A stretch of 20,113 nucleotides of DNA, from positions 1 to 20,113 of the IMG/VR virus record IMGVR_UViG_3300047510_002786; one strand, written 5' to 3'. The notes beneath the pieces are model-generated. The model made no database searches. It was not told the origin of the DNA and saw only the letters and a program-made list of their open reading frames with translations. The position numbers and the translations under genes were made by a program. This DNA is from a virus. Below, in pieces: positions 1 through 4,191 of this stretch (position 1 is the first letter of the stretch; every line of letters starts with the position of its first letter).

Positions 1-134
1 GCCTGGTGCAATTTGCCTATGATACGATTGTAGAGAACATGAGGAACATGGGACCTGAAGATGTTCTCAATGAGATCGCCAATGTGTATGATGAAGATGT
101 CATTCAGGAACTGGTGGAGGGTGTGACAGTCTGA
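1..134 (+). CDS. C-terminal end of a gene (partial), unknown function
   Basis: An open frame enters from the left edge and ends in TGA at 132-134; full codons begin at base 3. The visible 43 residues start LVQFAYDTIVEN and end ELVEGVTV, an acidic, helix-prone tail with the stretch GPEDVLNEIANVYDEDV. The composition fits the neighbouring phage genes. Similar acidic C-terminal tails occur in small cyanophage proteins of unknown role, so a phage hypothetical protein is the safest call. Its stop codon is followed four bases later by the TGGCACA element that also follows several other genes of this block, which supports the reading frame. Confidence 0.7.
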   Translation, partial: LVQFAYDTIVENMRNMGPEDVLNEIANVYDEDVIQELVEGVTV

Positions 135-138
135 CAAG

Positions 139-174
139 TGGCACAGGGGTGGTTGCATTCGTGCCCTGCCCCTG
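139..174 (+). other. Post-stop TGGCACA element and GC hairpin
   Basis: TGGCACA lies at 139-145, then CAGGGG (144-149) can pair with CCCCTG (169-174) across a 19-base loop. There is no T-run, so a strong intrinsic terminator is doubtful. The right arm runs into the TG of the next promoter. Confidence 0.4.
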
Positions 175-194
175 CCATACTGAATTCAGTTCAG
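173..194 (+). promoter_or_regulatory. Cassette promoter 1 with leader 10-mer
   Basis: Extended -10 TGcCATACT at 173-181, three bases, then TTCAGTTCAG (185-194), an 8/10 match to the array consensus CTCAGTTCAA. GGGAA follows and could serve as a ribosome binding site for the GTG start at 205. Confidence 0.6.
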
Positions 195-204
195 GGAAAC
201 CCCC

Positions 205-492
205 GTGCAATTCCAACTGTTCCTCGGTCGCAACATCCCCGACTCTGGCACCGTGACCAAGGCAATGATGCAGACCTTCATTCGTGAGGAAGTCTGCCCC
301 CGCTTCGATGGGTTCACCGTCACCGAAGGCGTGGGATTCTGGAAGGGTGATCAAGAGCAGGTTACGATCCTGACCTTTATCACCGACGACAGCGACAGCG
401 TGGCAGAGATCGCTGAGGCATTCAAAACCGCCTTCCGTCAGGAGAGCGTACTCATGACCGAAGTGGCGCTGCCCGTGTGCCAGTTCGTGTAG
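205..492 (+). CDS. DUF3574-like small protein
   Basis: 95 residues from a GTG start. No in-frame ATG is available upstream before the promoter, and CAGGGAA lies 8 bases before the GTG, so this start is well supported. The protein begins MQFQLFLGRNIPDSG, has a central EEVCPRFDGFTVTEGVGFW segment and ends QESVLMTEVALPVCQFV. This succession (hydrophobic strand plus GR, a PRF..GFTV core, an acidic helix, then QESVL and a terminal VC..F strand) is how I remember the DUF3574 family. The biochemical role of that family is not known to me. The protein has no signal peptide or membrane segment. It has its own promoter module and is monocistronic in appearance, with a GC hairpin right after the stop. 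Confidence 0.75.
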   Translation: MQFQLFLGRNIPDSGTVTKAMMQTFIREEVCPRFDGFTVTEGVGFWKGDQEQVTILTFITDDSDSVAEIAEAFKTAFRQESVLMTEVALPVCQFV

Positions 493-500
493 TATCACAA

Positions 501-520
501 GGGGGGTTGCGATGCCCCCC
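501..520 (+). terminator. GC hairpin without T-run
   Basis: GGGGGG (501-506) and CCCCCC (515-520) around an 8-base loop, 8 bases after the stop of the preceding gene. Only CTGTTCG follows, so it may act as a pause or RNA 3'-end stabiliser more than a classical terminator. Confidence 0.45.
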
Positions 521-527
521 CTGTTCG

Positions 528-545
528 TGCCATACTACGTTCATA
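528..545 (+). promoter_or_regulatory. Cassette promoter 2
   Basis: TGcCATACT at 528-536, preceded by TTCG as in promoters 1 and 20. The leader is diverged: ACG then TTCATAAGC in place of CTCAGTTCAA. Drives the ligase-like gene starting at 559. Confidence 0.5.
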
Positions 546-558
546 AGCAAACTACCCG

Positions 559-1455
559 ATGAAGAACACCCACCTGGAGCACCCCGAAGACACGATCCTG
601 AACGGCGACCTGTCCGTGCTGGACTGGTTCGTGACGCCTGGTTCCCTGTCCGTCAAGATCGACGGAGCGCCCGCCATCGTGTGGGGCATTGATCCTGCCT
701 GCGGCGAGTTCTTTGTAGGAACCAAAGCAGTCTTCAACAAGAAGAAGATTCGTATTGCTCACAATCACGAAGAGATTGATCAGTTCTATGAAGGCAATGT
801 AGCGCAGATTCTTCATTCGTGCTTTGATCATCTGCCCCGTACCGAAACGATCTATCAGGCAGACTTCATCGGGTTCGGTGGACTTTGTGAGTACAAGTCC
901 AACACGATCACGTATGTTTTTCCTGAGGTAGTTTCCCAGAACATTATCATCGCTCCGCACACCTGCTATTATGCTGAGAGCGATCTTCGTGATGCTGAGG
1001 CATACCCTGATCGTGCAATCTGGAATGATACCGAGCACGTCAAGTTCGTGAAACCGAATGCATTCATCGCTCACAATCAGGAATCCTTCGCTGATGTTGA
1101 GGAGGTGTGCAAGTTCGCCCGTGCATTGTCACTTGCTGTTCAGTTCGTAACTGATAGGAAAGCAGCAGAGATCAAAAAGCAAATCAACGCCCGTATTCGT
1201 GCTGGGATGAGGATTCACGAAGATGACTTTGAGTGTGATCCTAACCTGATCCGTTTGTGGTTGCTGGTGAAGTCCATTAAGGAAGATTGCCTGTTCCTGT
1301 GCCGCAATGATGGTCCTGCAGCATACATCAACGGCAACCGTATTGATGCTGAGGGTTACGTTCTCACCAATGAGTTCGGTATGTTCAAACTGGTGAATCG
1401 TGAGGTCTTCGCTTACGCCAACTTCAACTTCGGTAAGTTTCAAACTGTAGCGTAA
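559..1455 (+). CDS. KxDG-type nucleotidyltransferase / polynucleotide ligase-like protein
   Basis: 298 residues, the largest gene of the GC-rich block. It carries the ordered motifs of the covalent nucleotidyltransferase superfamily (DNA and RNA ligases, capping enzymes): motif I K33-I-D-G36 in SVKIDGAPA, a YQADFIGFG segment at 99-107 where motif III is expected, E265-G-Y-V-L-T at 265-270 as motif IV, and FKLVN at 276-280 as motif V with K277. K33 would be the AMP-accepting lysine. T4-type phages and cyanophages carry a group of proteins beginning HLEH.ED with a KxDGAPA motif that are usually left as hypothetical; this looks like a member. No separate DNA-binding domain is visible, and substrate (RNA or DNA) cannot be told. 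The gene's base composition is visibly lower in G+C than the small ORFs around it, and an intrinsic terminator follows, so it is a self-contained unit. Confidence 0.7.
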   Translation: MKNTHLEHPEDTILNGDLSVLDWFVTPGSLSVKIDGAPAIVWGIDPACGEFFVGTKAVFNKKKIRIAHNHEEIDQFYEGNVAQILHSCFDHLPRTETIYQADFIGFGGLCEYKSNTITYVFPEVVSQNIIIAPHTCYYAESDLRDAEAYPDRAIWNDTEHVKFVKPNAFIAHNQESFADVEEVCKFARALSLAVQFVTDRKAAEIKKQINARIRAGMRIHEDDFECDPNLIRLWLLVKSIKEDCLFLCRNDGPAAYINGNRIDAEGYVLTNEFGMFKLVNREVFAYANFNFGKFQTVA

Positions 1456-1460
1456 CACTT

Positions 1461-1476
1461 GCGACCTGGGCAGGTC
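1461..1476 (+). other. Short inverted repeat after the ligase-like gene
   Basis: GCGACCT and AGGTCGT around GGGC, giving a small GACCT/AGGTC stem directly after the stop at 1455. No T-run; it may be a minor 3'-end structure ahead of the true terminator. Confidence 0.3.
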
Positions 1477-1497
1477 GTTAAACTGCCTTCTGGTGGG

Positions 1498-1503
1498 TAT
1501 AAT
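1498..1503 (+). promoter_or_regulatory. Isolated TATAAT box just before a terminator
   Basis: A perfect -10 hexamer lies 2 bases before the terminator stem. No -35 is recognisable at 17 bases and the TG is one base out of register. Any transcript from it would be about 20-25 nt. Chance or a decayed promoter is equally possible. Confidence 0.25.
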
Positions 1504-1505
1504 CG

Positions 1506-1531
1506 GGGAGGGGTGGTGCCCTCCCTTTTTT
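1506..1531 (+). terminator. Rho-independent terminator
   Basis: Perfect 7-bp stem GGGAGGG (1506-1512) / CCCTCCC (1519-1525), loop GTGGTG, then six T (1526-1531) and a further T-rich tract. Ends transcription of the ligase-like gene. Confidence 0.85.
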
Positions 1532-1567
1532 ATACTTTTCTTTTTTTATTATTTTAAAGCTGCCCCC

Positions 1568-1630
1568 GTGACGACCTTTGATCAGGCAGCGACCCTGCTG
1601 CCGTCTTTGCCGATTGTCCCTTTATTATAA
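1568..1630 (+). CDS. Possible 20-residue GTG-started miniprotein
   Basis: A short open frame encodes MTTFDQAATLLPSLPIVPLL and ends TAA. Support is indirect: the start context CCCCCGTG matches that of the DUF3574-like gene, and the bases just after its stop (AGGCACTG) match the post-stop GGCACTG found after two accepted genes (2421 and 2853). No promoter module precedes it; it lies directly after the terminator T-tract. It could be a remnant of a longer gene cut back by rearrangement. Low confidence. Confidence 0.25.
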   Translation: MTTFDQAATLLPSLPIVPLL

Positions 1631-1658
1631 AGGCACTGCAGGGGCACTGGGAGGGGTC

Positions 1659-1684
1659 CTGTGCCACTTTCTGAACTGGCACAG
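1659..1684 (+). repeat. Inverted repeat containing TGGCACA
   Basis: CTGTGCCA (1659-1666) and TGGCACAG (1677-1684) form a perfect 8-bp stem with a 10-base loop. The right arm contains the TGGCACA element of the array. The 1456-1741 spacer otherwise holds the terminator, a T-rich tract and promoter 3. Confidence 0.5.
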
Positions 1685-1712
1685 ACCTGGTTGCGGGGGA
1701 TCCTTGATGCCC

Positions 1713-1731
1713 TATGCTGATTCCAGATCAA
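1713..1731 (+). promoter_or_regulatory. Cassette promoter 3
   Basis: TATGCT at 1713-1718, three bases, then TCCAGATCAA (1722-1731), a diverged copy of the leader 10-mer, followed by AGGAAC, which is a usable Shine-Dalgarno 6 bases before ATG. Confidence 0.5.
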
Positions 1732-1741
1732 AGGAACTCCA

Positions 1742-1888
1742 ATGACCCGCCTGATCATCCCTGCTGGTGTCACCCTGCTGCTCCTGTGGATCGGAGGCGG
1801 CATCCTGACCGCTTCCCTGCAGGTTGCCAAAGCGAATGCCGACCGCCTTGCTGTGACGATCTGTGAAGTGTCACAGGACTGCCGCTGA
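1742..1888 (+). CDS. 48-residue small membrane protein
   Basis: Encodes MTRLIIPAGVTLLLLWIGGG followed by ILTASLQVAKANADRLAV and a short Cys-containing tail ending CR. Residues about 4-26 are one continuous hydrophobic segment (LIIPAGVTLLLLWIGGGILTAS), long enough for a single transmembrane helix; the rest is a short polar tail with two cysteines (C41, C47). An AGGAAC site lies 6 bases upstream. Phage single-pass miniproteins of this kind may be holin-like, superinfection or host-membrane factors, but nothing here identifies which. It is its own cassette, followed 15 bases after the stop by the next extended -10. Confidence 0.65.
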   Translation: MTRLIIPAGVTLLLLWIGGGILTASLQVAKANADRLAVTICEVSQDCR

Positions 1889-1903
1889 TTGGCATCCGCC
1901 ACC

Positions 1904-1925
1904 TGCTACAATTAACTCAGTTCAA
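1904..1925 (+). promoter_or_regulatory. Cassette promoter 4 (consensus copy)
   Basis: TGCTACAAT (1904-1912), TAA, CTCAGTTCAA (1916-1925), then AGGAAC as ribosome binding site. This is an exact consensus copy. Confidence 0.75.
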
Positions 1926-1936
1926 AGGAACTCACC

Positions 1937-2176
1937 ATGAAGGTCCAGCAAGTCACCACCACCAGCACCCAGGTCACCCTGGCAGACGGCACTGAGGTGC
2001 TCTACTCCTACAGCACCCCCGTTGCCGCCCTGGTGCCTGGTCGGGGTTGGATGCGGACCGAGCAGTTCTACTCCACGACCACCAGCAAGCACATCAACGC
2101 CTGGTTGCGGAAGAACTGCGGCGGCACCGTCCAGACTGTGCCGCAATGGGAAGTGGACCAACTGGTGGCGTTCTAG
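1937..2176 (+). CDS. Small conserved-looking phage protein, beta-rich
   Basis: 79 residues. The N-terminal half is a Thr/Val-rich beta pattern (KVQQVTTTSTQVTLADGTEVLYSYSTPVAALV), the middle has RTEQFYSTTTSKHINAWLRK and the end is VPQWEVDQLVAF. The combination of a beta hairpin reading out Y-S-Y-S-T-P-V-A and a following FYSTTTSKHIN helix start is typical of a small-protein family seen in cyanophages and other T4-like phages with no known function. No membrane segment. Start chosen at the ATG after AAGGAACTCACC, directly downstream of an exact consensus promoter module. Confidence 0.75.
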   Translation: MKVQQVTTTSTQVTLADGTEVLYSYSTPVAALVPGRGWMRTEQFYSTTTSKHINAWLRKNCGGTVQTVPQWEVDQLVAF

Positions 2177-2196
2177 GGGCGCCACCCCCCGATCCA

Positions 2197-2218
2197 TGCT
2201 ACAATTAACTCAGTTCAA
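2197..2218 (+). promoter_or_regulatory. Cassette promoter 5 (consensus copy)
   Basis: TGCTACAAT (2197-2205), TAA, CTCAGTTCAA (2209-2218). Leader continues CCAACCCACC with no Shine-Dalgarno. A weak GGGG/CCCC pairing (2176-2179 with 2185-2188) precedes it. Confidence 0.75.
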
Positions 2219-2228
2219 CCAACCCACC

Positions 2229-2420
2229 ATGTCCCGCCTGGAAATGACCTACGCTGAGATCACCGCCGCCCACCTGAGCGCCTCTCAGGCACGTGCCGCC
2301 ATCTGTGACCTTGCCGATCAGTTCTCCTGGGAGACCGTTGCCCGTGAGATGCTCTCCCGCATGACGGGCGATGAGGCACGGGAGTTTGTGGAGGACTTCC
2401 AATCCCTCTACGCCGATTGA
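2229..2420 (+). CDS. 63-residue acidic helical protein, unknown
   Basis: Starts MSRLEMTYAEITAAHLSASQ and ends EFVEDFQSLYAD. The whole chain reads as three amphipathic helices with no hydrophobic core long enough for a membrane span, so a small soluble helical bundle is likely. An open frame extends further upstream to 2022, but that part lies over the preceding gene in another frame; the ATG at 2229 sits correctly below the promoter module. Function not recognised. Confidence 0.7.
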   Translation: MSRLEMTYAEITAAHLSASQARAAICDLADQFSWETVAREMLSRMTGDEAREFVEDFQSLYAD

Positions 2421-2432
2421 GGCACTGGCACA
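2418..2432 (+). repeat. Post-stop repeat, copy A
   Basis: TGAGGCACTGGCACA, including the TGA stop. Identical 15-mer occurs at 2850-2864 after an unrelated gene. Confidence 0.7.
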
Positions 2433-2433
2433 C

Positions 2434-2469
2434 GGGAGGCACGTTAGCGTTGCATCGGTAAGACCTCCC
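2434..2469 (+). other. Hairpin ahead of promoter 6
   Basis: GGGAGG (2434-2439) can pair with CCTCCC (2464-2469), loop 24 bases. The right arm ends one base before the extended -10. Confidence 0.35.
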
Positions 2470-2491
2470 TGCTACAATTCTCTCAGTTCAA
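2470..2491 (+). promoter_or_regulatory. Cassette promoter 6 (consensus copy)
   Basis: TGCTACAAT (2470-2478), TCT, CTCAGTTCAA (2482-2491), then AGGAAC as ribosome binding site for the miniprotein at 2502. Confidence 0.75.
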
Positions 2492-2501
2492 AGGAACCCC
2501 G

Positions 2502-2588
2502 ATGATCCGCTCCAACGACCCCCTGACCGTTGCCGCATCCTGCCCCTGCAAGGGACACCCCGCCTGCCCCAAATGCGGTTGGATGTGA
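2502..2588 (+). CDS. 28-residue four-cysteine miniprotein
   Basis: Encodes a 28-residue peptide whose second half is C14-P-C16-K-G-H19-P-A-C22-P-K-C25-G-W-M. Two cysteine pairs (CxC and CxxC) separated by five residues, with a histidine between, look like a minimal zinc knuckle. Very short, but it is framed by an exact promoter module with AAAGGAAC in front and by a hairpin spacer behind, as for the longer genes. A Zn-binding host-interaction peptide is a reasonable guess; a truncated remnant of a zinc-ribbon protein is the alternative. Confidence 0.55.
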   Translation: MIRSNDPLTVAASCPCKGHPACPKCGWM

Positions 2589-2608
2589 CGCCTGAACAAC
2601 TGGCATAC

Positions 2609-2625
2609 GGGGGCATCCTGCCCCC
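2609..2625 (+). terminator. GC hairpin without T-run
   Basis: Perfect 7-bp stem GGGGGCA (2609-2615) / TGCCCCC (2619-2625) with a 3-base loop, just after a diverged TGGCATA element. Followed by TCCCTGACC, so terminator strength is uncertain. Confidence 0.5.
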
Positions 2626-2637
2626 TCCCTGACCCCC

Positions 2638-2656
2638 TATACTGTTCTCAGTTCAA
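2638..2656 (+). promoter_or_regulatory. Cassette promoter 7
   Basis: TATACT (2638-2643) without the upstream TG, three bases, CTCAGTTCAA (2647-2656). Leader ACGACCCGCG, no Shine-Dalgarno. Confidence 0.65.
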
Positions 2657-2666
2657 ACGACCCGCG

Positions 2667-2852
2667 ATGAAAGTCTACGCTGTGATCGGTGGTTGGGATT
2701 ATGAAGGCGAGTCCTTCCACTCCCTGCGCCTGTTCGATTGCAAGTCTGCTGCTGACGCCTACCACCAGCACCTGACGGAGGATGAGGGATACGATTATGC
2801 CCTGATCGAAGTGCGGGAGGTCTGCCTGGAATCCGCCCTCTGTGCCGCCTGA
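2667..2852 (+). CDS. Small conserved phage protein (MKVY..GG.DYEGE type)
   Basis: 61 residues. Begins MKVYAVIGGWDYEGESFHSLRLFDCKSAADAY and ends EVREVCLESALCAA. The opening strand, GG.DYEGE turn, LRLFDCKSAADAY helix and closing EVREV strand resemble a compact alpha/beta fold found in many small phage proteins of unknown function. The C-terminus LCAA is shared in type with two other proteins of the array (GLCAA at 4158, HCYAA at 5196). The stop codon is part of the 15-base post-stop repeat. Confidence 0.75.
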   Translation: MKVYAVIGGWDYEGESFHSLRLFDCKSAADAYHQHLTEDEGYDYALIEVREVCLESALCAA

Positions 2853-2864
2853 GGCACTGGCACA
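2850..2864 (+). repeat. Post-stop repeat, copy B
   Basis: Same 15-mer TGAGGCACTGGCACA as at 2418-2432, here followed by ACGG. Confidence 0.7.
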
Positions 2865-2893
2865 ACGGTCCTGGGCACGACCCTAAACTGCCC

Positions 2894-2912
2894 TACAATA
2901 CTCTCAGTTCAA
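2894..2912 (+). promoter_or_regulatory. Cassette promoter 8
   Basis: TACAAT (2894-2899) lacking the TG, ACT, CTCAGTTCAA (2903-2912). No Shine-Dalgarno in the 17-base leader to ATG. Confidence 0.65.
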
Positions 2913-2929
2913 ACAACCCCGAACTTCAA

Positions 2930-3094
2930 ATGCGTTACAACCCCTCCACCGACCGCGCCCTGAACATTGAGGAGATCGCCGCCCAGTGCCGCAACGCCAT
3001 CCTGAAGGCAGACGCCCAACGCGCCCTGCAGGTGGCATACGATGAGATCCTGGAGAATGCCCGCTGGGAGAACGACATCCTGATCCCTGCCTGA
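2930..3094 (+). CDS. 54-residue helical protein, unknown
   Basis: Starts MRYNPSTDRALNIEEIAAQC and continues as a long amphipathic helix rich in Ala, Glu and Arg (about residues 12-48), ending WENDILIPA. A single long charged helix suggests a coiled-coil or partner-binding peptide. Not recognised. The start lies 17 bases below the leader 10-mer; the preceding AACTTCAA has no Shine-Dalgarno character. Confidence 0.6.
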   Translation: MRYNPSTDRALNIEEIAAQCRNAILKADAQRALQVAYDEILENARWENDILIPA

Positions 3095-3105
3095 GCGATT
3101 CTCCA

Positions 3106-3123
3106 GGGGGTCACCCGACCCCC
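3106..3123 (+). terminator. Tight GC hairpin
   Basis: Perfect 7-bp stem GGGGGTC (3106-3112) / GACCCCC (3117-3123) with a 4-base loop, 11 bases after a stop codon and 6 bases before the next extended -10. No T-run. Confidence 0.5.
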
Positions 3124-3129
3124 TCCACC

Positions 3130-3151
3130 TGCTACAATTAACCCAGTTCAA
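3130..3151 (+). promoter_or_regulatory. Cassette promoter 9
   Basis: TGCTACAAT (3130-3138), TAA, CCCAGTTCAA (3142-3151; one change from consensus). Confidence 0.75.
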
Positions 3152-3164
3152 CCGACCTGATCCG

Positions 3165-3305
3165 ATGACCCGCTACGAAGTCCGCTATCAGACCCCCTAC
3201 AACGCCTGTGAGTGGCGCTCCCAGTTCTTCCGCACTCTGGCAGAGGCAGAGTCTATGGTCGCCTTCTACCGCTCCTGCGGATCGCCTGCTCACCTGGCAC
3301 CCTGA
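3165..3305 (+). CDS. 46-residue MTRY protein, unknown
   Basis: Starts MTRYEVRYQTPYNACEWRSQ and has FFRTLAEAESMVAFYRSCGSPAHLAP. Reads as strand, strand, helix, strand: a small alpha/beta fold that may interact with a host protein. The first residues MTRY-V are shared with the protein at 4784. The stop is immediately followed by CC and the next TGCTACAAT, so the two cassettes are fused head to tail. Confidence 0.6.
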   Translation: MTRYEVRYQTPYNACEWRSQFFRTLAEAESMVAFYRSCGSPAHLAP

Positions 3306-3307
3306 CC

Positions 3308-3324
3308 TGCTACAATACGATCAA
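3308..3324 (+). promoter_or_regulatory. Cassette promoter 10, short-leader variant
   Basis: TGCTACAAT (3308-3316) two bases after the previous TGA; then ACG and ATCAACC. Relative to CTCAGTTCAACC the middle GTTCA is missing. Confidence 0.65.
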
Positions 3325-3338
3325 CCGCAACGGACCTG

Positions 3339-3500
3339 ATGACCTCTGCTGAACTGAACGCCGCCATCGCCGCCGGTGAATTCAAGATCACCCGCCTCCC
3401 CAGTCGCGGTCCCCGCCCTGGACAAGCATCCCTGACCCCTAAGGAGTTCCGCATCGCCTGCCACGCTGAGAAGCGCCGCCAGCAGGGTTGGATCGCCTGA
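3339..3500 (+). CDS. 53-residue basic protein, unknown
   Basis: Starts MTSAELNAAIAAGEFKITRL, has the Pro/Arg-rich link PSRGPRPGQ and a basic C-terminal helix EFRIACHAEKRRQQGWIA. Net positive charge and a helix rich in R/K would fit nucleic-acid binding, but no named domain is visible. Ends two bases before the next extended -10. Confidence 0.6.
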   Translation: MTSAELNAAIAAGEFKITRLPSRGPRPGQASLTPKEFRIACHAEKRRQQGWIA

Positions 3501-3502
3501 CC

Positions 3503-3511
3503 TGCTACAAT
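3503..3511 (+). promoter_or_regulatory. Cassette promoter 11 lacking the leader 10-mer
   Basis: TGCTACAAT at 3503-3511 two bases after TGA. The leader has no CTCAGTTCAA; instead a hairpin GGGAG (3518-3522) / CTCCC (3534-3538) lies inside the untranslated region before ATG at 3564. Confidence 0.6.
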
Positions 3512-3563
3512 GGGAACGGGAGCGCCCTAAAGACTCCCAGCACACTCTATCCCCCGAATCCTA

Positions 3564-3662
3564 ATGTCCCTGTCCCTTGCCCTCTCCCTGCTCCGCCAAG
3601 GAACCAACGGCGATGAGATCCTGAGCATCCTGGAATCCATCGCCGCCGACCAACCTGAATAG
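3564..3662 (+). CDS. 32-residue peptide MSLSLALSLLRQG...
   Basis: Encodes MSLSLALSLLRQGTNGDEIL followed by SILESIAADQPE. One amphipathic helix, a TNGDEI turn and a second helix. Similar short peptides (LALSLLRQG.NGDEIL) are common in cyanophage genomes, often unannotated because of length, which supports a real gene. Promoter 11 lies 52 bases upstream and an intrinsic terminator lies just after the stop. Confidence 0.6.
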   Translation: MSLSLALSLLRQGTNGDEILSILESIAADQPE

Positions 3663-3669
3663 TGGCACA
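3663..3669 (+). repeat. Post-stop TGGCACA
   Basis: TGGCACA one base after the stop TAG, followed by ACGGAGGGG. Confidence 0.5.
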
Positions 3670-3671
3670 AC

Positions 3672-3695
3672 GGAGGGGCACACCCCCTCCCTTTT
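3672..3695 (+). terminator. Rho-independent terminator
   Basis: GGAGGGG (3672-3678) / CCCCTCC (3684-3690), 5-base loop, then CTTTT. This is the clearest terminator inside the array. Confidence 0.7.
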
Positions 3696-3700
3696 GCCTC

Positions 3701-3719
3701 TATACTGATCTCAGTTCAA
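3701..3719 (+). promoter_or_regulatory. Cassette promoter 12
   Basis: TATACT (3701-3706), GAT, CTCAGTTCAA (3710-3719). Directly after the terminator, so the terminator-promoter pair forms one compact module. Confidence 0.7.
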
Positions 3720-3728
3720 ACGACCCCG

Positions 3729-3908
3729 ATGACCGCCTGGAACCCCAACACCCTCACCACCGTCACCCTGCCCGAGGGCAAGTGGGGCACCATCCGCACT
3801 GCCCTGCTCTGCATCGCCTGCGATGAGAGCACTAAAGGCAACCATGCCGACGCCGACCATTGGTTGAGCGCCTACAATGCCCTGAAGGAAGCGATGGGGA
3901 TGGAGTGA
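3729..3908 (+). CDS. 59-residue protein, unknown
   Basis: Starts MTAWNPNTLTTVTLPEGKWG, then TIRTALLCIACDESTKGNHADADHW and a final helix LSAYNALKEAMGME. The CIAC and HADADH residues (C28, C31, H39, H44) could bind a metal, but spacing does not match a family I know. Soluble, no signal peptide. ATG chosen as the first start below promoter 12. Confidence 0.6.
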   Translation: MTAWNPNTLTTVTLPEGKWGTIRTALLCIACDESTKGNHADADHWLSAYNALKEAMGME

Positions 3909-3918
3909 TCCCCCGACC

Positions 3919-3935
3919 TGCTACAATACTCTCAA
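3919..3935 (+). promoter_or_regulatory. Cassette promoter 13, short-leader variant
   Basis: TGCTACAAT (3919-3927), ACT, CTCAACC. The GTTCA of the 10-mer is deleted as in promoters 10 and 16. Confidence 0.65.
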
Positions 3936-3948
3936 CCGACCCGATCCG

Positions 3949-4158
3949 ATGATCACCATCCCCACCGACGACCAGTTCCGCAGCGCAATGCAAGGACTGC
4001 CCGCCTTTATGCTTGAGATGGGCACAGACTACAACTACGATCTGGTTTGGGATTGGGTTTGCGCTCAGTGTGGCACTGAATGGTTGGATGATGATCAGGT
4101 CGCCATCCTGGATGCCCTCTACGACCTGGCAGCATCCTATGGACTCTGCGCCGCCTGA
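3949..4158 (+). CDS. 69-residue acidic protein, unknown
   Basis: Starts MITIPTDDQFRSAMQGLPAF, has DLVWDWVCAQCGTEWLDDDQVAILDALYDLAASYGLCAA. It is acidic and mostly helical, with a CAQC pair (C38, C41) that is not matched by a second cysteine pair. Function not recognised. It ends in LCAA, and the codons for AA plus the stop (GCCGCCTGACC) run straight into the next promoter. Confidence 0.65.
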   Translation: MITIPTDDQFRSAMQGLPAFMLEMGTDYNYDLVWDWVCAQCGTEWLDDDQVAILDALYDLAASYGLCAA

Positions 4159-4160
4159 CC

Positions 4161-4182
4161 TGCTACAATTAACCCAGTTCAA
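4161..4182 (+). promoter_or_regulatory. Cassette promoter 14
   Basis: TGCTACAAT (4161-4169), TAA, CCCAGTTCAA (4173-4182), two bases after TGA. Same leader variant as promoter 9. Confidence 0.75.
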
Positions 4183-4191
4183 CCCCCACCG

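Noticed and set aside
541-1074. Long minus-strand open frame over the ligase-like gene
   Set aside because: The + strand protein has ordered family motifs and a promoter/terminator pair; the opposite frame has neither and is expected in GC-rich coding DNA.
2022-2228. Upstream extension of the gene at 2229
   Set aside because: This part is the shifted frame of the accepted gene at 1937, and the promoter module lies inside it.
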